Assembly (NCBI GenBank): GCA_937921595.1
Contig: CAKZTD010000038.1
Location: 1-41,593, forward strand
Reading direction: 5' to 3'
DNA: 41,593 nt
Source of the DNA: an uncultured Saprospiraceae bacterium
GTDB taxonomy: Bacteria; Bacteroidota; Bacteroidia; Chitinophagales; Saprospiraceae
Position numbers and translations under genes: made by a program. Of the stretch, positions 33,136 through 41,197 are shown in pieces. Position 1 is the stretch's first letter. Each line of letters starts with the position of its first letter. The notes under the pieces were generated by a model. The model searched no databases, had not been told where the DNA came from, and saw only the letters and a program-made list of their open reading frames with translations.

Positions 33136-33182
33136 AGGTTTACTAAATTTCTCTTTATCAAGTATAAAAAATTAGTAAACCT
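33136..33182. repeat. 10-bp inverted repeat in a gene spacer
   Basis: AGGTTTACTA (33136-33145) pairs with its complement (33173-33182) across 27 bases, between the barrel-protein stop and the T9SS gene start. No T-tract follows. It may be an attenuator or mRNA-stabilising stem. Confidence 0.4.
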
Positions 33183-33194
33183 TAGGGAAGTTTT

Positions 33195-33941
33195 CTAATA
33201 AAAAATCTCTTCCCCCTTTTCGCCAATATAGAATGGCAAGATCCAACCCACTTTAAAAGAGCTCAATAAATCAAGTCTTTTAGTATTATCAGGAGCCATC
33301 GTATCGAAATTAGTCGTTCTTCGATTTTGCGTAAAAGCCTGAGTGAATTCAAAGCCTGCATATACATTAAGCAATCGGTTGTTAGCTAAATGTTGGTAAC
33401 CAACAAATTGTCGAAGTGCAAGACCATTGGTTAATCGATCATATCCTTTTTTATAATCACCACTTAGGATTGGAACAAAAGATTCGGGATCATCCTGAAT
33501 TCTGATCTTATGCTGAAAAAGACCAACACCTAAGTCGACTTTAATACCAGATTTTTTATTCCTCTTACTTACAGGGAAAAGCTTTCCAACAGACACACCA
33601 GTATAAAAACCTCTTTGTCGTAAAAATATAGTGGCTTGAGAAAAGTTGTTTCCGATCAATAAACTATCCACTCCTTTTAGTGGATTGATCGGATCTTCAA
33701 AAACTCGTCTTCCAAAAATATAACTTGCATCAATACTAATTGACCAGTTACTTTTTAAAAGATATTCTAATTCTCCTCCTAGCATGGAACCCCAGCCGAA
33801 TCGATCTTTTAGATCTCCTCCAGGAGTATGAAACCCATATTCAAAACCCAGATTCACCACATTAACATCATTGTTTCGGACTTGTTGGCCAAAAACAAAC
33901 ATCGGAATCACTAATAATAAACTGAGCAAAGCGTTTTTCAT
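33195..33941 (-). CDS. Putative outer-membrane beta-barrel protein
   Basis: The 248-residue protein has a signal peptide (MKNALLSLLLVIPMFVFGQ) and about eight alternating amphipathic strands such as NLGFEYGFHTPGG, WSISIDASYIFG, IKVDLGVGLFQHKI and LLNVYAGFEFTQAF, with a final strand at about 230-240. This is the pattern of a small porin-like outer-membrane barrel. No ligand or enzyme motif is seen. The frame continues upstream to 33995, but the signal peptide fixes the start at 33941, and TTCTTTGCG about 30 bases upstream resembles a -7 region. It diverges from the DegT gene across a long palindromic element. Confidence 0.72.
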   Translation of the reverse strand: MKNALLSLLLVIPMFVFGQQVRNNDVNVVNLGFEYGFHTPGGDLKDRFGWGSMLGGELEYLLKSNWSISIDASYIFGRRVFEDPINPLKGVDSLLIGNNFSQATIFLRQRGFYTGVSVGKLFPVSKRNKKSGIKVDLGVGLFQHKIRIQDDPESFVPILSGDYKKGYDRLTNGLALRQFVGYQHLANNRLLNVYAGFEFTQAFTQNRRTTNFDTMAPDNTKRLDLLSSFKVGWILPFYIGEKGEEIFY

Positions 33942-34044
33942 GTAATATGTTTTTTTATCTAATAACTTAACGCAAAGAACGGGAGATTCGGCCACTTTGA
34001 CAAATCTTATCCGACGGATTAGTCAGGTTTTAGAAAGAGAGTTA

Positions 34045-34130
34045 GAATGCATAAATGCGAAAATGCTTAAATGATCGAATAGGGAGCATTATTCAATCAT
34101 TCTAGCATTCAGAAATTCAATCATTAATAA
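34045..34130. repeat. Octamer-phased palindromic element in a divergent spacer
   Basis: AATG starts at 34046, 34054, 34062 and 34070, exactly 8 apart. The complementary CATT starts at 34098, 34106 and 34122, with AATT filling 34114, again 8 apart. The arms form a 19-bp stem with three mismatches (34062-34080 with 34091-34109). It ends just before the -7 box of the DegT gene. Confidence 0.75.
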
Positions 34131-34131
34131 T

Positions 34132-34139
34132 TATCTTTG
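34132..34139 (+). promoter_or_regulatory. Promoter -7 box TATCTTTG
   Basis: Exact TAnnTTTG match followed by GCGG, 19 bases before the DegT-family ATG. It abuts the octamer-phased element. Confidence 0.5.
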
Positions 34140-34158
34140 CGGACTGAAAACAGAATAT

Positions 34159-35316
34159 ATGCAAAACATTCCCATGGTAGACCTTCAAGGTCAATACCGA
34201 AGAATCAAACCTGAAGTTGATCAAGCAATTCATGAAGTATTGGATTCCTGTTACTTTATAGGAGGAGGTCCGATAAAGACTTTCTCTCAAAATCTTGCAG
34301 AATTTTTAGGTGTAGAACATGTCATTCCTTGCGGAAATGGCACCGATGCGCTCCAGATTGCTTTAATGGCTTTGGATTTAAAACCAGGAGATGAGGTGAT
34401 AACAACACCTTTTACTTTTGTGGCAACGGCCGAGGTGATCGCATTACTTCAACTAAAACCGGTTTTTGTTGATGTCGATTATGATACTTTTAATATAAAT
34501 GAGCGTCTCATAGAAGACGCCATCACCGAAAGAACAAAATGTATTATTCCTGTCCATTTATTTGGTCAATCCTGTAATATGGAGGCCATTATGGAAATTG
34601 CTCAAAAACACGGAATTCACATAGTTGAAGATAATGCTCAAGCGATCGGAGCAGATTTTCAATATGAAAATGGAGTGACTCAAAAAGCAGGTACGATTGG
34701 CCATATCGGCTGTACTTCTTTTTTTCCATCGAAGAATCTTGGTGCTTATGGAGATGCAGGAGCGATTTTTACAAATGACGACGCGTTAGCTACAAAAATC
34801 CGATTGATTTGTAATCATGGATCAAAAGTTAGATACTATCATGATGAGATTGGAGTGAATTCTCGACTAGATACTATGCAAGCTGCAGTTTTAAATGTAA
34901 AATTGAAATACCTTGAAAATTACTGTGCAGCAAGACAAAAAGCTGCTGATTTTTATAACAAGCAACTAATTGGGGAATCTGACGTAATTATACCTAAAGA
35001 AGTAAAGTACTCTACACACGTTTATCATCAGTATACATTAAAGCTACCAAATACCGATCGTGATAAAGTGGTAAAGAATTTGAAGGAGAACGGTGTTGCT
35101 TCAGGTGTATACTACCCCATACCATTACATCTCCAACATGCCTATAAACAATATGGCTTTAATCAAGGAGATTTTCCTGTTTCGGAGCAATTAGCTCAGG
35201 AGGTTTTATCACTTCCTATGCATACTGAATTAACTGAAGAGATACAAAATATTATTTTAAACCATTTGCGAAGTGCAATTAGCAAATCAACATCTACCGA
35301 AAATTTATTGAGATGA
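34159..35316 (+). CDS. DegT/DnrJ/EryC1/StrS family sugar aminotransferase
   Basis: The 385-residue PLP enzyme has [41 protein letters not shown] and the PLP lysine K192 in [15 protein letters not shown]. The N-terminus [20 protein letters not shown] is like that of WbpE/WlbC-type enzymes that aminate the 3-keto group of UDP-sugars, but the exact substrate cannot be set. It converts a keto-sugar nucleotide to an amino sugar for surface glycans. Its stop overlaps the start of the next gene by 4 bases (ATGA), which implies translational coupling. Confidence 0.9.
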   Translation: MQNIPMVDLQGQYRRIKPEVDQAIHEVLDSCYFIGGGPIKTFSQNLAEFLGVEHVIPCGNGTDALQIALMALDLKPGDEVITTPFTFVATAEVIALLQLKPVFVDVDYDTFNINERLIEDAITERTKCIIPVHLFGQSCNMEAIMEIAQKHGIHIVEDNAQAIGADFQYENGVTQKAGTIGHIGCTSFFPSKNLGAYGDAGAIFTNDDALATKIRLICNHGSKVRYYHDEIGVNSRLDTMQAAVLNVKLKYLENYCAARQKAADFYNKQLIGESDVIIPKEVKYSTHVYHQYTLKLPNTDRDKVVKNLKENGVASGVYYPIPLHLQHAYKQYGFNQGDFPVSEQLAQEVLSLPMHTELTEEIQNIILNHLRSAISKSTSTENLLR

Positions 35317-36266
35317 AAAGAATTTTAATTACCGGAGCTGCCGGATTCCTAGGATCGCATCTTTGCGATCGTTTTATTAAAGAAGGATACCATGTTATTG
35401 GAATGGATAACCTCATTACTGGTGATATGACGAATATCGAACATCTTTTTCCTTTAAAGGAATTTGAATTTCACCACCATGATGTTTCTAATTATGTACA
35501 TGTAGCTGGCGAGCTGGATTATATCTTGCATTTCGCATCTCCTGCAAGTCCGATTGATTATTTACAGATGCCTATTCAAACTATGAAAGTAGGAGCATTA
35601 GGTACGCATAATCTTTTGGGTTTAGCAAAAGAGAAAAAAGCTAGAATGTTAATTGCTTCTACTTCTGAAGTTTATGGTGATCCATTGATTCACCCACAGG
35701 TTGAAGAATATTGGGGGAATGTGAACCCAATCGGTCCTCGTGGTGTATACGATGAGGCAAAGCGTTTTCAAGAAGCGATTACGATGGCTTACCATAATTA
35801 TCATGGTCTTGAAACTAGAATCATTCGTATTTTCAATACTTATGGTCCAAGAATGCGTGTCAATGATGGTCGAGTATTACCAGCATTTTTCTCTCAAGCA
35901 ATTCGTGGCGAGGGATTAACTGTTTTTGGTGATGGTTCTCAAACACGTTCTTTCTGCTATGTTGATGATTTGGTAGAAGGAATCTGGTTATTATTACACA
36001 GTGATTATCACATGCCAGTGAATATCGGAAACCCATCAGAGGTGACGATCAAAGAATTTGGAGAAGAGGTATTAGAGTTGGTAGGTAATCCAAAAGCAAA
36101 ATTAATCTACAAGGAACTTCCAGAGGATGATCCTAAAAAACGTAGGCCAAATATTACTAAAGCTAAAGAAATCTTAGGTTGGGAACCAAAAGTATCTCGT
36201 GCTGAAGGTTTGAAAAGAACTTACGAATACTTTAAGATAGCAGTGAAGGTAGACGAACCGGCTTAA
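35313..36266 (+). CDS. UDP-glucuronate decarboxylase-like NAD-dependent epimerase/dehydratase
   Basis: The 317-residue extended SDR has the NAD-binding [10 protein letters not shown] (about 7-16), [32 protein letters not shown] and the catalytic Y146-D-E-A-K150. [16 protein letters not shown] and [17 protein letters not shown] are characteristic of UDP-xylose synthase (UDP-glucuronate decarboxylase). It would turn UDP-glucuronate into UDP-xylose or its 4-keto form. It is translationally coupled to the DegT gene upstream, which suggests that both act on one sugar pathway. The spacer to rfbB holds an octamer-phased element beginning at its stop codon. Confidence 0.9.
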   Translation: MKRILITGAAGFLGSHLCDRFIKEGYHVIGMDNLITGDMTNIEHLFPLKEFEFHHHDVSNYVHVAGELDYILHFASPASPIDYLQMPIQTMKVGALGTHNLLGLAKEKKARMLIASTSEVYGDPLIHPQVEEYWGNVNPIGPRGVYDEAKRFQEAITMAYHNYHGLETRIIRIFNTYGPRMRVNDGRVLPAFFSQAIRGEGLTVFGDGSQTRSFCYVDDLVEGIWLLLHSDYHMPVNIGNPSEVTIKEFGEEVLELVGNPKAKLIYKELPEDDPKKRRPNITKAKEILGWEPKVSRAEGLKRTYEYFKIAVKVDEPA

Positions 36267-36350
36267 GCAAGTGAACAATGGAACAAGTTGATAAGTGAAC
36301 AATGAGGCTTTTGCTAGTTTGTTGGCTTATAAACTTGTTTACTTATTTTT
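36266..36350. repeat. Octamer-phased palindromic element before rfbB
   Basis: CAA or TAA starts at 36268, 36276, 36284, 36292 and 36300, exactly 8 apart. Complementary TTG/CTT words follow at 36310, 36318, 36326, 36334 and 36342. The words match those of the element at 380-462. It begins at the uxs-like stop codon and ends in a long T-run. Confidence 0.72.
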
Positions 36351-36369
36351 TTTGTAAAAAAAATTATAG

Positions 36370-37422
36370 ATGAAACAAACAATCTTAATTACCGGAGGCG
36401 CAGGATTTATCGGTTCGCATTTGGTGCGTATGTTGGTAGAACAATATCCAGACAGGCATTATGTAAATTTAGATTTACTGACTTATGCTGGAAATTTAGC
36501 TAACTTAAGAGACATCGAAGATAAACCGAATTATACTTTTGTAAAAGGAGATATCGTTGATGCTGATTTTTTAAATGGCTTATTCAAACAATACAATTTT
36601 GATGGAGTTATCCATCTTGCTGCCGAATCTCATGTCGATCGATCGATCGAAGATCCGACTGCATTTATCAAAACCAATATTTTGGGGACGATGAATTTGT
36701 TGAATGCTGCAAGACATAATTGGGAGAGTTTTGAAGGTAAGCGTTTCTATCATGTTTCTACGGATGAGGTTTATGGTACGCTTGGCGAAACTGGATTATT
36801 TAGAGAAGATACTTCTTATGATCCACGGTCTCCATATTCTGCTTCGAAAGCTAGTTCTGATCACTTAGTGAGAGCATTTTTCCATACTTATGATATGCCA
36901 ATCGTTATTTCGAATTGTTCGAATAACTACGGCCCTTTTCAGTTTCCTGAAAAATTGTTGCCGCTTTTTATCAATAACATTAAGCACAACAAATCTTTAC
37001 CTGTTTACGGTGACGGAAAATATACTAGAGATTGGCTTTGGGTAGGCGACCACGCTACTGCGATTGATTTGATTTATGAAAAAGGTAGAGTAGGGGAGAC
37101 CTACAATATCGGAGGAAATAATGAGTGGAAAAACATTGATCTAATCAATGATCTTTGTGATGTGATGGATGAACTTTTGGATCGTGAAGAAGGGGCTTCT
37201 AAAAAATTAATTACTTATGTAAAAGATCGTGCTGGTCATGATCGACGATATGCTATTGACGCATCAAAATTGATGAACGAACTTGGCTGGGAACCAACGG
37301 TCTTTGCTAAAGAAGGTTTACGAAAAACTGCTGAATGGTATCTTGCTAACGAGGAGTGGATGGAGAATGTGACGAGTGGAGATTACCAGAAATATTATGA
37401 GTCGATGTATGCGGAGCGATAA
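36370..37422 (+). CDS. rfbB: dTDP-glucose 4,6-dehydratase
   Basis: The 350-residue extended SDR has TGGAGFIGSH (about 8-17), HLAAESHVDRSI, the dehydratase triad region STDEVYG (T131, D132, E133) and Y156-S-A-S-K160 in SPYSASKASSDHLV. ISNCSNNYGPFQFPEKLLP and WLWVGDHATAI are diagnostic for RfbB/RmlB. It makes dTDP-4-keto-6-deoxyglucose, the precursor of rhamnose and other deoxy sugars for O-antigen or capsule. The other rml genes are not in the window. Its stop codon lies inside a 10-bp hairpin with a GAA triloop. Confidence 0.95.
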   Translation: MKQTILITGGAGFIGSHLVRMLVEQYPDRHYVNLDLLTYAGNLANLRDIEDKPNYTFVKGDIVDADFLNGLFKQYNFDGVIHLAAESHVDRSIEDPTAFIKTNILGTMNLLNAARHNWESFEGKRFYHVSTDEVYGTLGETGLFREDTSYDPRSPYSASKASSDHLVRAFFHTYDMPIVISNCSNNYGPFQFPEKLLPLFINNIKHNKSLPVYGDGKYTRDWLWVGDHATAIDLIYEKGRVGETYNIGGNNEWKNIDLINDLCDVMDELLDREEGASKKLITYVKDRAGHDRRYAIDASKLMNELGWEPTVFAKEGLRKTAEWYLANEEWMENVTSGDYQKYYESMYAER

Positions 37423-37440
37423 ATTGCGAAGCAATTTATC
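37418..37440. repeat. 10-bp hairpin with GAA triloop over the rfbB stop
   Basis: GATAAATTGC and its complement pair perfectly around GAA; the apex contains GCGAAGC, known as an unusually stable DNA mini-hairpin. The rfbB TAA lies in the left arm. Confidence 0.75.
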
Positions 37441-37482
37441 GAAGGATAGATTCCCTGAAGCGAATAGAGGTGGATAAGTTTG

Positions 37483-37575
37483 GCAAAGCGAAGTACTATT
37501 TATTTAGTTCTTCGCTTTGCTAATTTAGGAGGTCACTATTGCCGTAGGCAATCTACCCCTATCATCGAAGATGAT
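37483..37575. repeat. Cluster of three hairpins between rfbB and pgk
   Basis: An 11-bp stem (37483-37493 with 37510-37520) is followed by ATTGCC/GGCAAT around GTA (37538-37552) and ATCATC/GATGAT around GAA (37561-37575). The latter two share the GNA-triloop form. They fill the spacer between the convergent rfbB and pgk genes and could terminate both. Confidence 0.6.
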
Positions 37576-37606
37576 CTATACCTTTTTTCAAGCGCAGCGA
37601 GAAAAA

Positions 37607-38806
37607 CTACTTAATCGCAGCGATCCCCGGGAGTTCCTTACCTTCCAAAAATTCCAGCATAGCACCTCCACCCGTAGATACATAACTCACCTTATCTGCT
37701 AAGCCCATTTGATTTACTGCAGCAACAGAATCACCACCACCAACCAAAGAGAAGGCACCTTTACTCGTCGCCTTAGCCACAGCTTTAGCAATCGTCATTG
37801 TTCCTTTAGCAAAAGGTTTCATTTCGAAAACACCCATTGGCCCATTCCAAAGTAACGTTTTAGATTTTAAAACTACCGCAGTAAAATCTTTCTGAGCAGC
37901 CGTTCCAATATCCAATCCCATCCAACCTTTAGGAATTCGCTTGCTGTATTTATTCGCTGTTTTAGCTTTTGCATTGAAGTCATCCGCAGCTGTAGAATCT
38001 TTTGGTAAATAGATTTTTACCCCTTTCTTTTCCGCTTTTTTCAAAAGACGAAGTGCTAGTTTTAGTTTGTTATCCTCGACTAATGAGTTTCCAACATTTC
38101 CGCCTTGCGCTTTTAAAAAGGTATAAGCCATTCCACCACCGATCAATAAATTGTCAGCGAAGTCGATTAATTTTTCTAACAAAAGAATCTTATCAGAAAC
38201 TTTAGCACCACCGATGATTGCAGTCAAGGGACGCTCAGGATTGTGCAAAACCTTTTCCGCATTTTCAATTTCTTTTTGCATTAAAAAACCAAAGCTCTTG
38301 GTTCCTTTTTTGAAAAACTGAGCAACAGTTGTTGTCGAAGCATGTGCCCGGTGAGCGGTTCCAAAAGCATCATTGATGTAAAGGTCACCCAATGCTGCTA
38401 ACTTTTTTGCGAAAGCAGTATCGCCTTTACTTTCTTCTTTTTGAAAACGAGTATTTTCTAAAATCAAAACCTCACCTGGCTTCAATGCCTTGGTCATTTT
38501 CGTAGCTTCTTTACCAACAGTCTCTGGGCAGAATTGAACTTTTTTTCGAAGTAGTTTTCCAACATGCTTTGTCACATGATTTAAAGTAAACTTCTGAACA
38601 TTGATTGAACCATCCTCATTTAATTTTTTTTGAGGGCGACCAAGGTGAGACATTAAGATCACAGAACCTCCAGCTTTTAGAACATGCTTGATGGTCGGTA
38701 ATGCTGCTTGGATTCTGGTATCGTCAGTGATTTTATATTTTGCATCGAGAGGCACATTGAAGTCGACTCGGATTAGGGCTTTCTTTCCTTTAAAATTTAA
38801 TTCCAT
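37607..38806 (-). CDS. pgk: Phosphoglycerate kinase
   Basis: The 399-residue enzyme begins MELNFKGKKALIRVDFNVPL and has ILMSHLGRPQKK, LENTRFQKEE, NDAFGTAHRAHAS, IIGGAKVSDKI, LLWNGPMGVFE and the C-terminal SLVGGGDSVAAVN, all diagnostic for PGK. It transfers phosphate between 1,3-bisphosphoglycerate and ADP in glycolysis. An upstream in-frame ATG at 38857 would add 17 unrelated residues; the -7 box TATTTTTG at 38831-38838 lies between, so 38806 is the start. It follows gap on the same strand, after the gap terminator, so the two are probably separate transcripts. Confidence 0.97.
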   Translation of the reverse strand: MELNFKGKKALIRVDFNVPLDAKYKITDDTRIQAALPTIKHVLKAGGSVILMSHLGRPQKKLNEDGSINVQKFTLNHVTKHVGKLLRKKVQFCPETVGKEATKMTKALKPGEVLILENTRFQKEESKGDTAFAKKLAALGDLYINDAFGTAHRAHASTTTVAQFFKKGTKSFGFLMQKEIENAEKVLHNPERPLTAIIGGAKVSDKILLLEKLIDFADNLLIGGGMAYTFLKAQGGNVGNSLVEDNKLKLALRLLKKAEKKGVKIYLPKDSTAADDFNAKAKTANKYSKRIPKGWMGLDIGTAAQKDFTAVVLKSKTLLWNGPMGVFEMKPFAKGTMTIAKAVAKATSKGAFSLVGGGDSVAAVNQMGLADKVSYVSTGGGAMLEFLEGKELPGIAAIK

Positions 38807-38830
38807 TGTTAAATGATATTTAGTTTGTCG

Positions 38831-38838
38831 CAAAAATA
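38831..38838 (-). promoter_or_regulatory. Promoter -7 box TATTTTTG overlapping a terminator tail
   Basis: Exact TAnnTTTG match on the minus strand, 24 bases before the pgk ATG. It touches the base of the gap terminator stem and overlaps its T-tract. Confidence 0.5.
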
Positions 38839-38878
38839 AAAAACACCGCTCATTCAAAAGAAAGAAGCAGTGTTTTTT
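38838..38878 (-). terminator. Terminator between gap and pgk
   Basis: Thirteen-base arms (38866-38878 with 38838-38850, one mismatch) with a 15-base loop pair on the minus strand. The T-rich left arm runs into TTTTTTATTTTTG, which supplies the T-tract. Confidence 0.7.
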
Positions 38879-38920
38879 ATATTATTTTAAAAGTTAGAGG
38901 ATATTAAAGATTGAGTAATA

Positions 38921-38967
38921 AAACTCACTTCTCACAAAGCCGTAGGCCCTTCACCTCTCACCTCTAT
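38921..38967. repeat. Heptamer-phased pyrimidine tract at the gap stop
   Basis: CAC occurs at 38926 and 38933, then at 38952 and 38959 (each pair 7 apart), around a GCC-GTA-GGC mini-palindrome. TCACCTC is repeated in tandem. The run ends 2 bases from the minus-strand stop codon. Confidence 0.5.
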
Positions 38968-38968
38968 C

Positions 38969-40027
38969 TTAAGCCATTACTCCATTCTTAGAAGCCTTAG
39001 CTTTACTTACTTTTCTTTTTTTCACCAAAGGCAATTTCGCTACACGTCTACACATATCCGCAAGTCTTGCAGAATATCCAGCCTCATTATCATACCAGCT
39101 TACTACTTTGATCATTTTACCAGCAACCTGAGTCAACTGACTATCAAAAATAGAAGAGTGAGGATTACCAATGATATCAGTAGAAACTAAAGGAGCATCA
39201 ACATATTCTAAAACACCTTTTAGTTTTCTACGAGAATTAGTTTCGAATTTTTTATTAATCTCTTCAACGGTTACATCTTTTTCTACAATAACATTTAACT
39301 CAACCAAAGAACCAGTGATCACAGGAACCCGGATTGCCATCGCAAACATTTTACCTGCAACTCCAGGATAAACTTTTCCAACTGCTGATGCTGCACCAGT
39401 AGTTGTAGGTACCATATTGATTGCAGCAGCTCTAGCTCTTCTCAAATCACTATGAGGAGCATCCTGAATTCTTTGATCAGAAGTATAAGCGTGAGTCGTT
39501 GTCATAGAAGCTTGTACAAATCCCCAGTTTTCGTCGATGACTTTACAAAGAGGAGCTAAGCAGTTAGTCGTACAAGATGCATTAGAGAAAATCTTATTGC
39601 TAGCATCAATCTCTCCATCATTCACACCAAGAACAATCGTTTGGATACCATCATCTTTAGCAGGTGCAGAAATCACTACACGTTTAGCACCAGCTTGTAG
39701 GTGTAAACCGGCTTTATCAGTTGTTCTAAAAATACCCGTACATTCTAATACTACATCTACCTTAAGTTTCTTCCATGGTAATTTAGAAGGATCACGTTGC
39801 GTCAAAGCAAGGATCTTTTTATTTCCTATTTGGATATGTTTATCTGTTGATACCACCTTTGCTGGGTGAGTACCCTGAGCAGAATCATATTTGAAAAGGT
39901 GAGCAAGTGTTTTATTATCAGTCAGGTCATTGATCGCAACAACTTCAACATCTTTGTTTTTTAATAAATTACGAAGCGTGAGTCTTCCGATTCGACCGAA
40001 GCCGTTGATTGCAATTCTTTTTGCCAT
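38969..40027 (-). CDS. gap: Glyceraldehyde-3-phosphate dehydrogenase, type I
   Basis: The 352-residue enzyme starts AKRIAINGFGRIGRLTLRNL (Rossmann loop), with the catalytic C152 in SNASCTTNCLAP, TTHAYTSDQRIQDAPH, RRARAAAINMVPTTTGAA, and the C-terminal WYDNEAGYSARL. It oxidises glyceraldehyde-3-phosphate with NAD in glycolysis. The typical protein ends about 18 residues earlier; here a lysine-rich tail (VKKRKVSKAKASKNGVMA) is added after the normal C-terminal helix. The tail is not explained by a frameshift. The gene lies upstream of pgk with a terminator between. I found no clear promoter box upstream. Confidence 0.97.
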   Translation of the reverse strand: MAKRIAINGFGRIGRLTLRNLLKNKDVEVVAINDLTDNKTLAHLFKYDSAQGTHPAKVVSTDKHIQIGNKKILALTQRDPSKLPWKKLKVDVVLECTGIFRTTDKAGLHLQAGAKRVVISAPAKDDGIQTIVLGVNDGEIDASNKIFSNASCTTNCLAPLCKVIDENWGFVQASMTTTHAYTSDQRIQDAPHSDLRRARAAAINMVPTTTGAASAVGKVYPGVAGKMFAMAIRVPVITGSLVELNVIVEKDVTVEEINKKFETNSRRKLKGVLEYVDAPLVSTDIIGNPHSSIFDSQLTQVAGKMIKVVSWYDNEAGYSARLADMCRRVAKLPLVKKRKVSKAKASKNGVMA

Positions 40028-40545
40028 GTGAAAAGTGATTATAGAGTTTTAAAAATTTATTCAAGAGGTATAAACTTCTTTAAAAGGAGTCTTCTTTTTC
40101 GGAAGTATATCCACTATAAAAGAGGATCTATAAATAAAAGGTTTCAAAGGATAATTTTGTTGTCCAAATATTAACCTATTTTGTAAATACAGTTCCTTTT
40201 GTAGTTTAAAATAAAATAGTATTCTTTTAATACTTAGTGTAAAAGTAACAATAATTATCTTAAATTGCTACTAATGTACACTTTTTCAAGGTCATATTAA
40301 AATAAGTTGCCAAGCAAGAAGGTGATTTTAGACCTTAAAGGCTAATTAGTGAAAATTTTATTGAAAAAAAACGACTGGCTATTTCATTATTATCTAAAAG
40401 CATGTATATTTGCCTTGCTTTTGAGAAAAAGGATGTCAAATGTGGCACTTTTAAAGCATAAAATGTAGCTTCGGTCCACCCTGTTAACGAACTCGGGAAA
40501 CCATTTAAGTGTGAGTTTTGAACCTTCGAAATTCACACCTAAATT
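40028..40545. other. 518-base spacer between gap and tRNA-Glu
   Basis: AT-rich, with no coding frame. A -7 box lies at 40405-40412. A promoter for gap would be expected at the left end, but I could not find a convincing one. Confidence 0.5.
40405..40412 (+). promoter_or_regulatory. Promoter -7 box TATATTTG for tRNA-Glu
   Basis: Exact TAnnTTTG match followed by CCTTGC, about 134 bases upstream of the mature tRNA 5' end. Confidence 0.4.
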
Positions 40546-40617
40546 GGCCCGTTCGTCTAACGGTTAGGACGCCAGGTTTTCATCCTGGTAATAGGGGTTC
40601 GATTCCCCTACGGGCTA
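40546..40617 (+). tRNA. tRNA-Glu (anticodon TTC)
   Basis: The 72-base cloverleaf has a 7-bp acceptor stem starting GGCCCGT and closing with ACGGGCT (first pair G-T), D-arm GTCTAACGGTTAGGAC, anticodon stem CCAGG/CCTGG with loop TTTTCAT (anticodon TTC) and T-arm AGGGG-TTCGATT-CCCCT. The discriminator is A and the CCA end is not encoded. It is followed by an intrinsic terminator. Confidence 0.95.
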
Positions 40618-40631
40618 CTACTTAAATTAAC

Positions 40632-40664
40632 AAACCCTTGTAAGTCAAACACTTGCAAGGGTTT
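40632..40664. terminator. Terminator after tRNA-Glu
   Basis: A 14-bp stem with one wobble pair (40632-40645 with 40651-40664) and a 5-base loop, followed on the plus strand by a T-rich run (TTGTGTTTTT). It also faces the 3' end of the minus-strand small gene. Confidence 0.85.
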
Positions 40665-40671
40665 TGTGTTT

Positions 40672-40968
40672 TTAGGGGACAGATTGGGGGACAGTATCTT
40701 CCAAATTCCTATCTGTTAGCTTGTTAATAGTTTTATAAATTGCTTTTTGAAATAACTCGCTATTTGCCTGAGTTGTTTTATTTGTTCCATTAATTGCAAA
40801 GCGACCATTTAGCAAATTTAGAATTTGTTGAAGCTGGTCAATATAGATTTTATCTGCTTTACAATTTCCTATCTCTTCTTTTATAAGAACAACGAAATCA
40901 GGTATCAAATAGATTTCGTCATCGCTATTTATTCGGTTCAAAAATTCTAAAGCTTTTAAATACTTCAT
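40672..40968 (-). CDS. Small hypothetical protein next to tRNA-Glu
   Basis: The 98-residue protein is charged and mostly helical (MKYLKALEFLNRINSDDEIYL, then IDQLQQILNLLNGRF), with no signal peptide or metal-binding motif. I recognise no family. An upstream in-frame ATG at 41022 would add 18 residues (starting MHLCITPNIRRSL); the start at 40968 gives a more typical N-terminus but is a guess. The last codons contain two direct copies of GGGGACAG (40675 and 40687, 12 bases apart). Its place between a tRNA and a restriction gene suggests accessory, possibly transferred, DNA. Confidence 0.45.
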   Translation of the reverse strand: MKYLKALEFLNRINSDDEIYLIPDFVVLIKEEIGNCKADKIYIDQLQQILNLLNGRFAINGTNKTTQANSELFQKAIYKTINKLTDRNLEDTVPQSVP

Positions 40969-41197
40969 TGGTATTGTTTTAAATAAACTTCTCCTAATAT
41001 TAGGAGTAATACAAAGATGCATTGAGGATGATTAAGAACTATATATATAATTTAATATAACACTTTTGAATGCTCTCTTAGCCTATCTTTTATAACCATG
41101 CTTTAGCTTTCTGTAATCGCATTGTTTTCAATTGATATAAATTACTTATATTTAAACCAAGCAAGAGACTACTTCATTATTTCACCAAAGCAGGACG

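Noticed and set aside
380-38967. Phased-word elements read as CRISPR arrays
   Set aside because: Repeat units are 6-8 bases and degenerate, with no 20-40-base repeats or spacers and no cas genes.
40675-40694. GGGGACAG direct repeat as an attachment core
   Set aside because: The repeat is only 8 bases, lies inside a small coding frame, and no integrase or second tRNA end is in the window.
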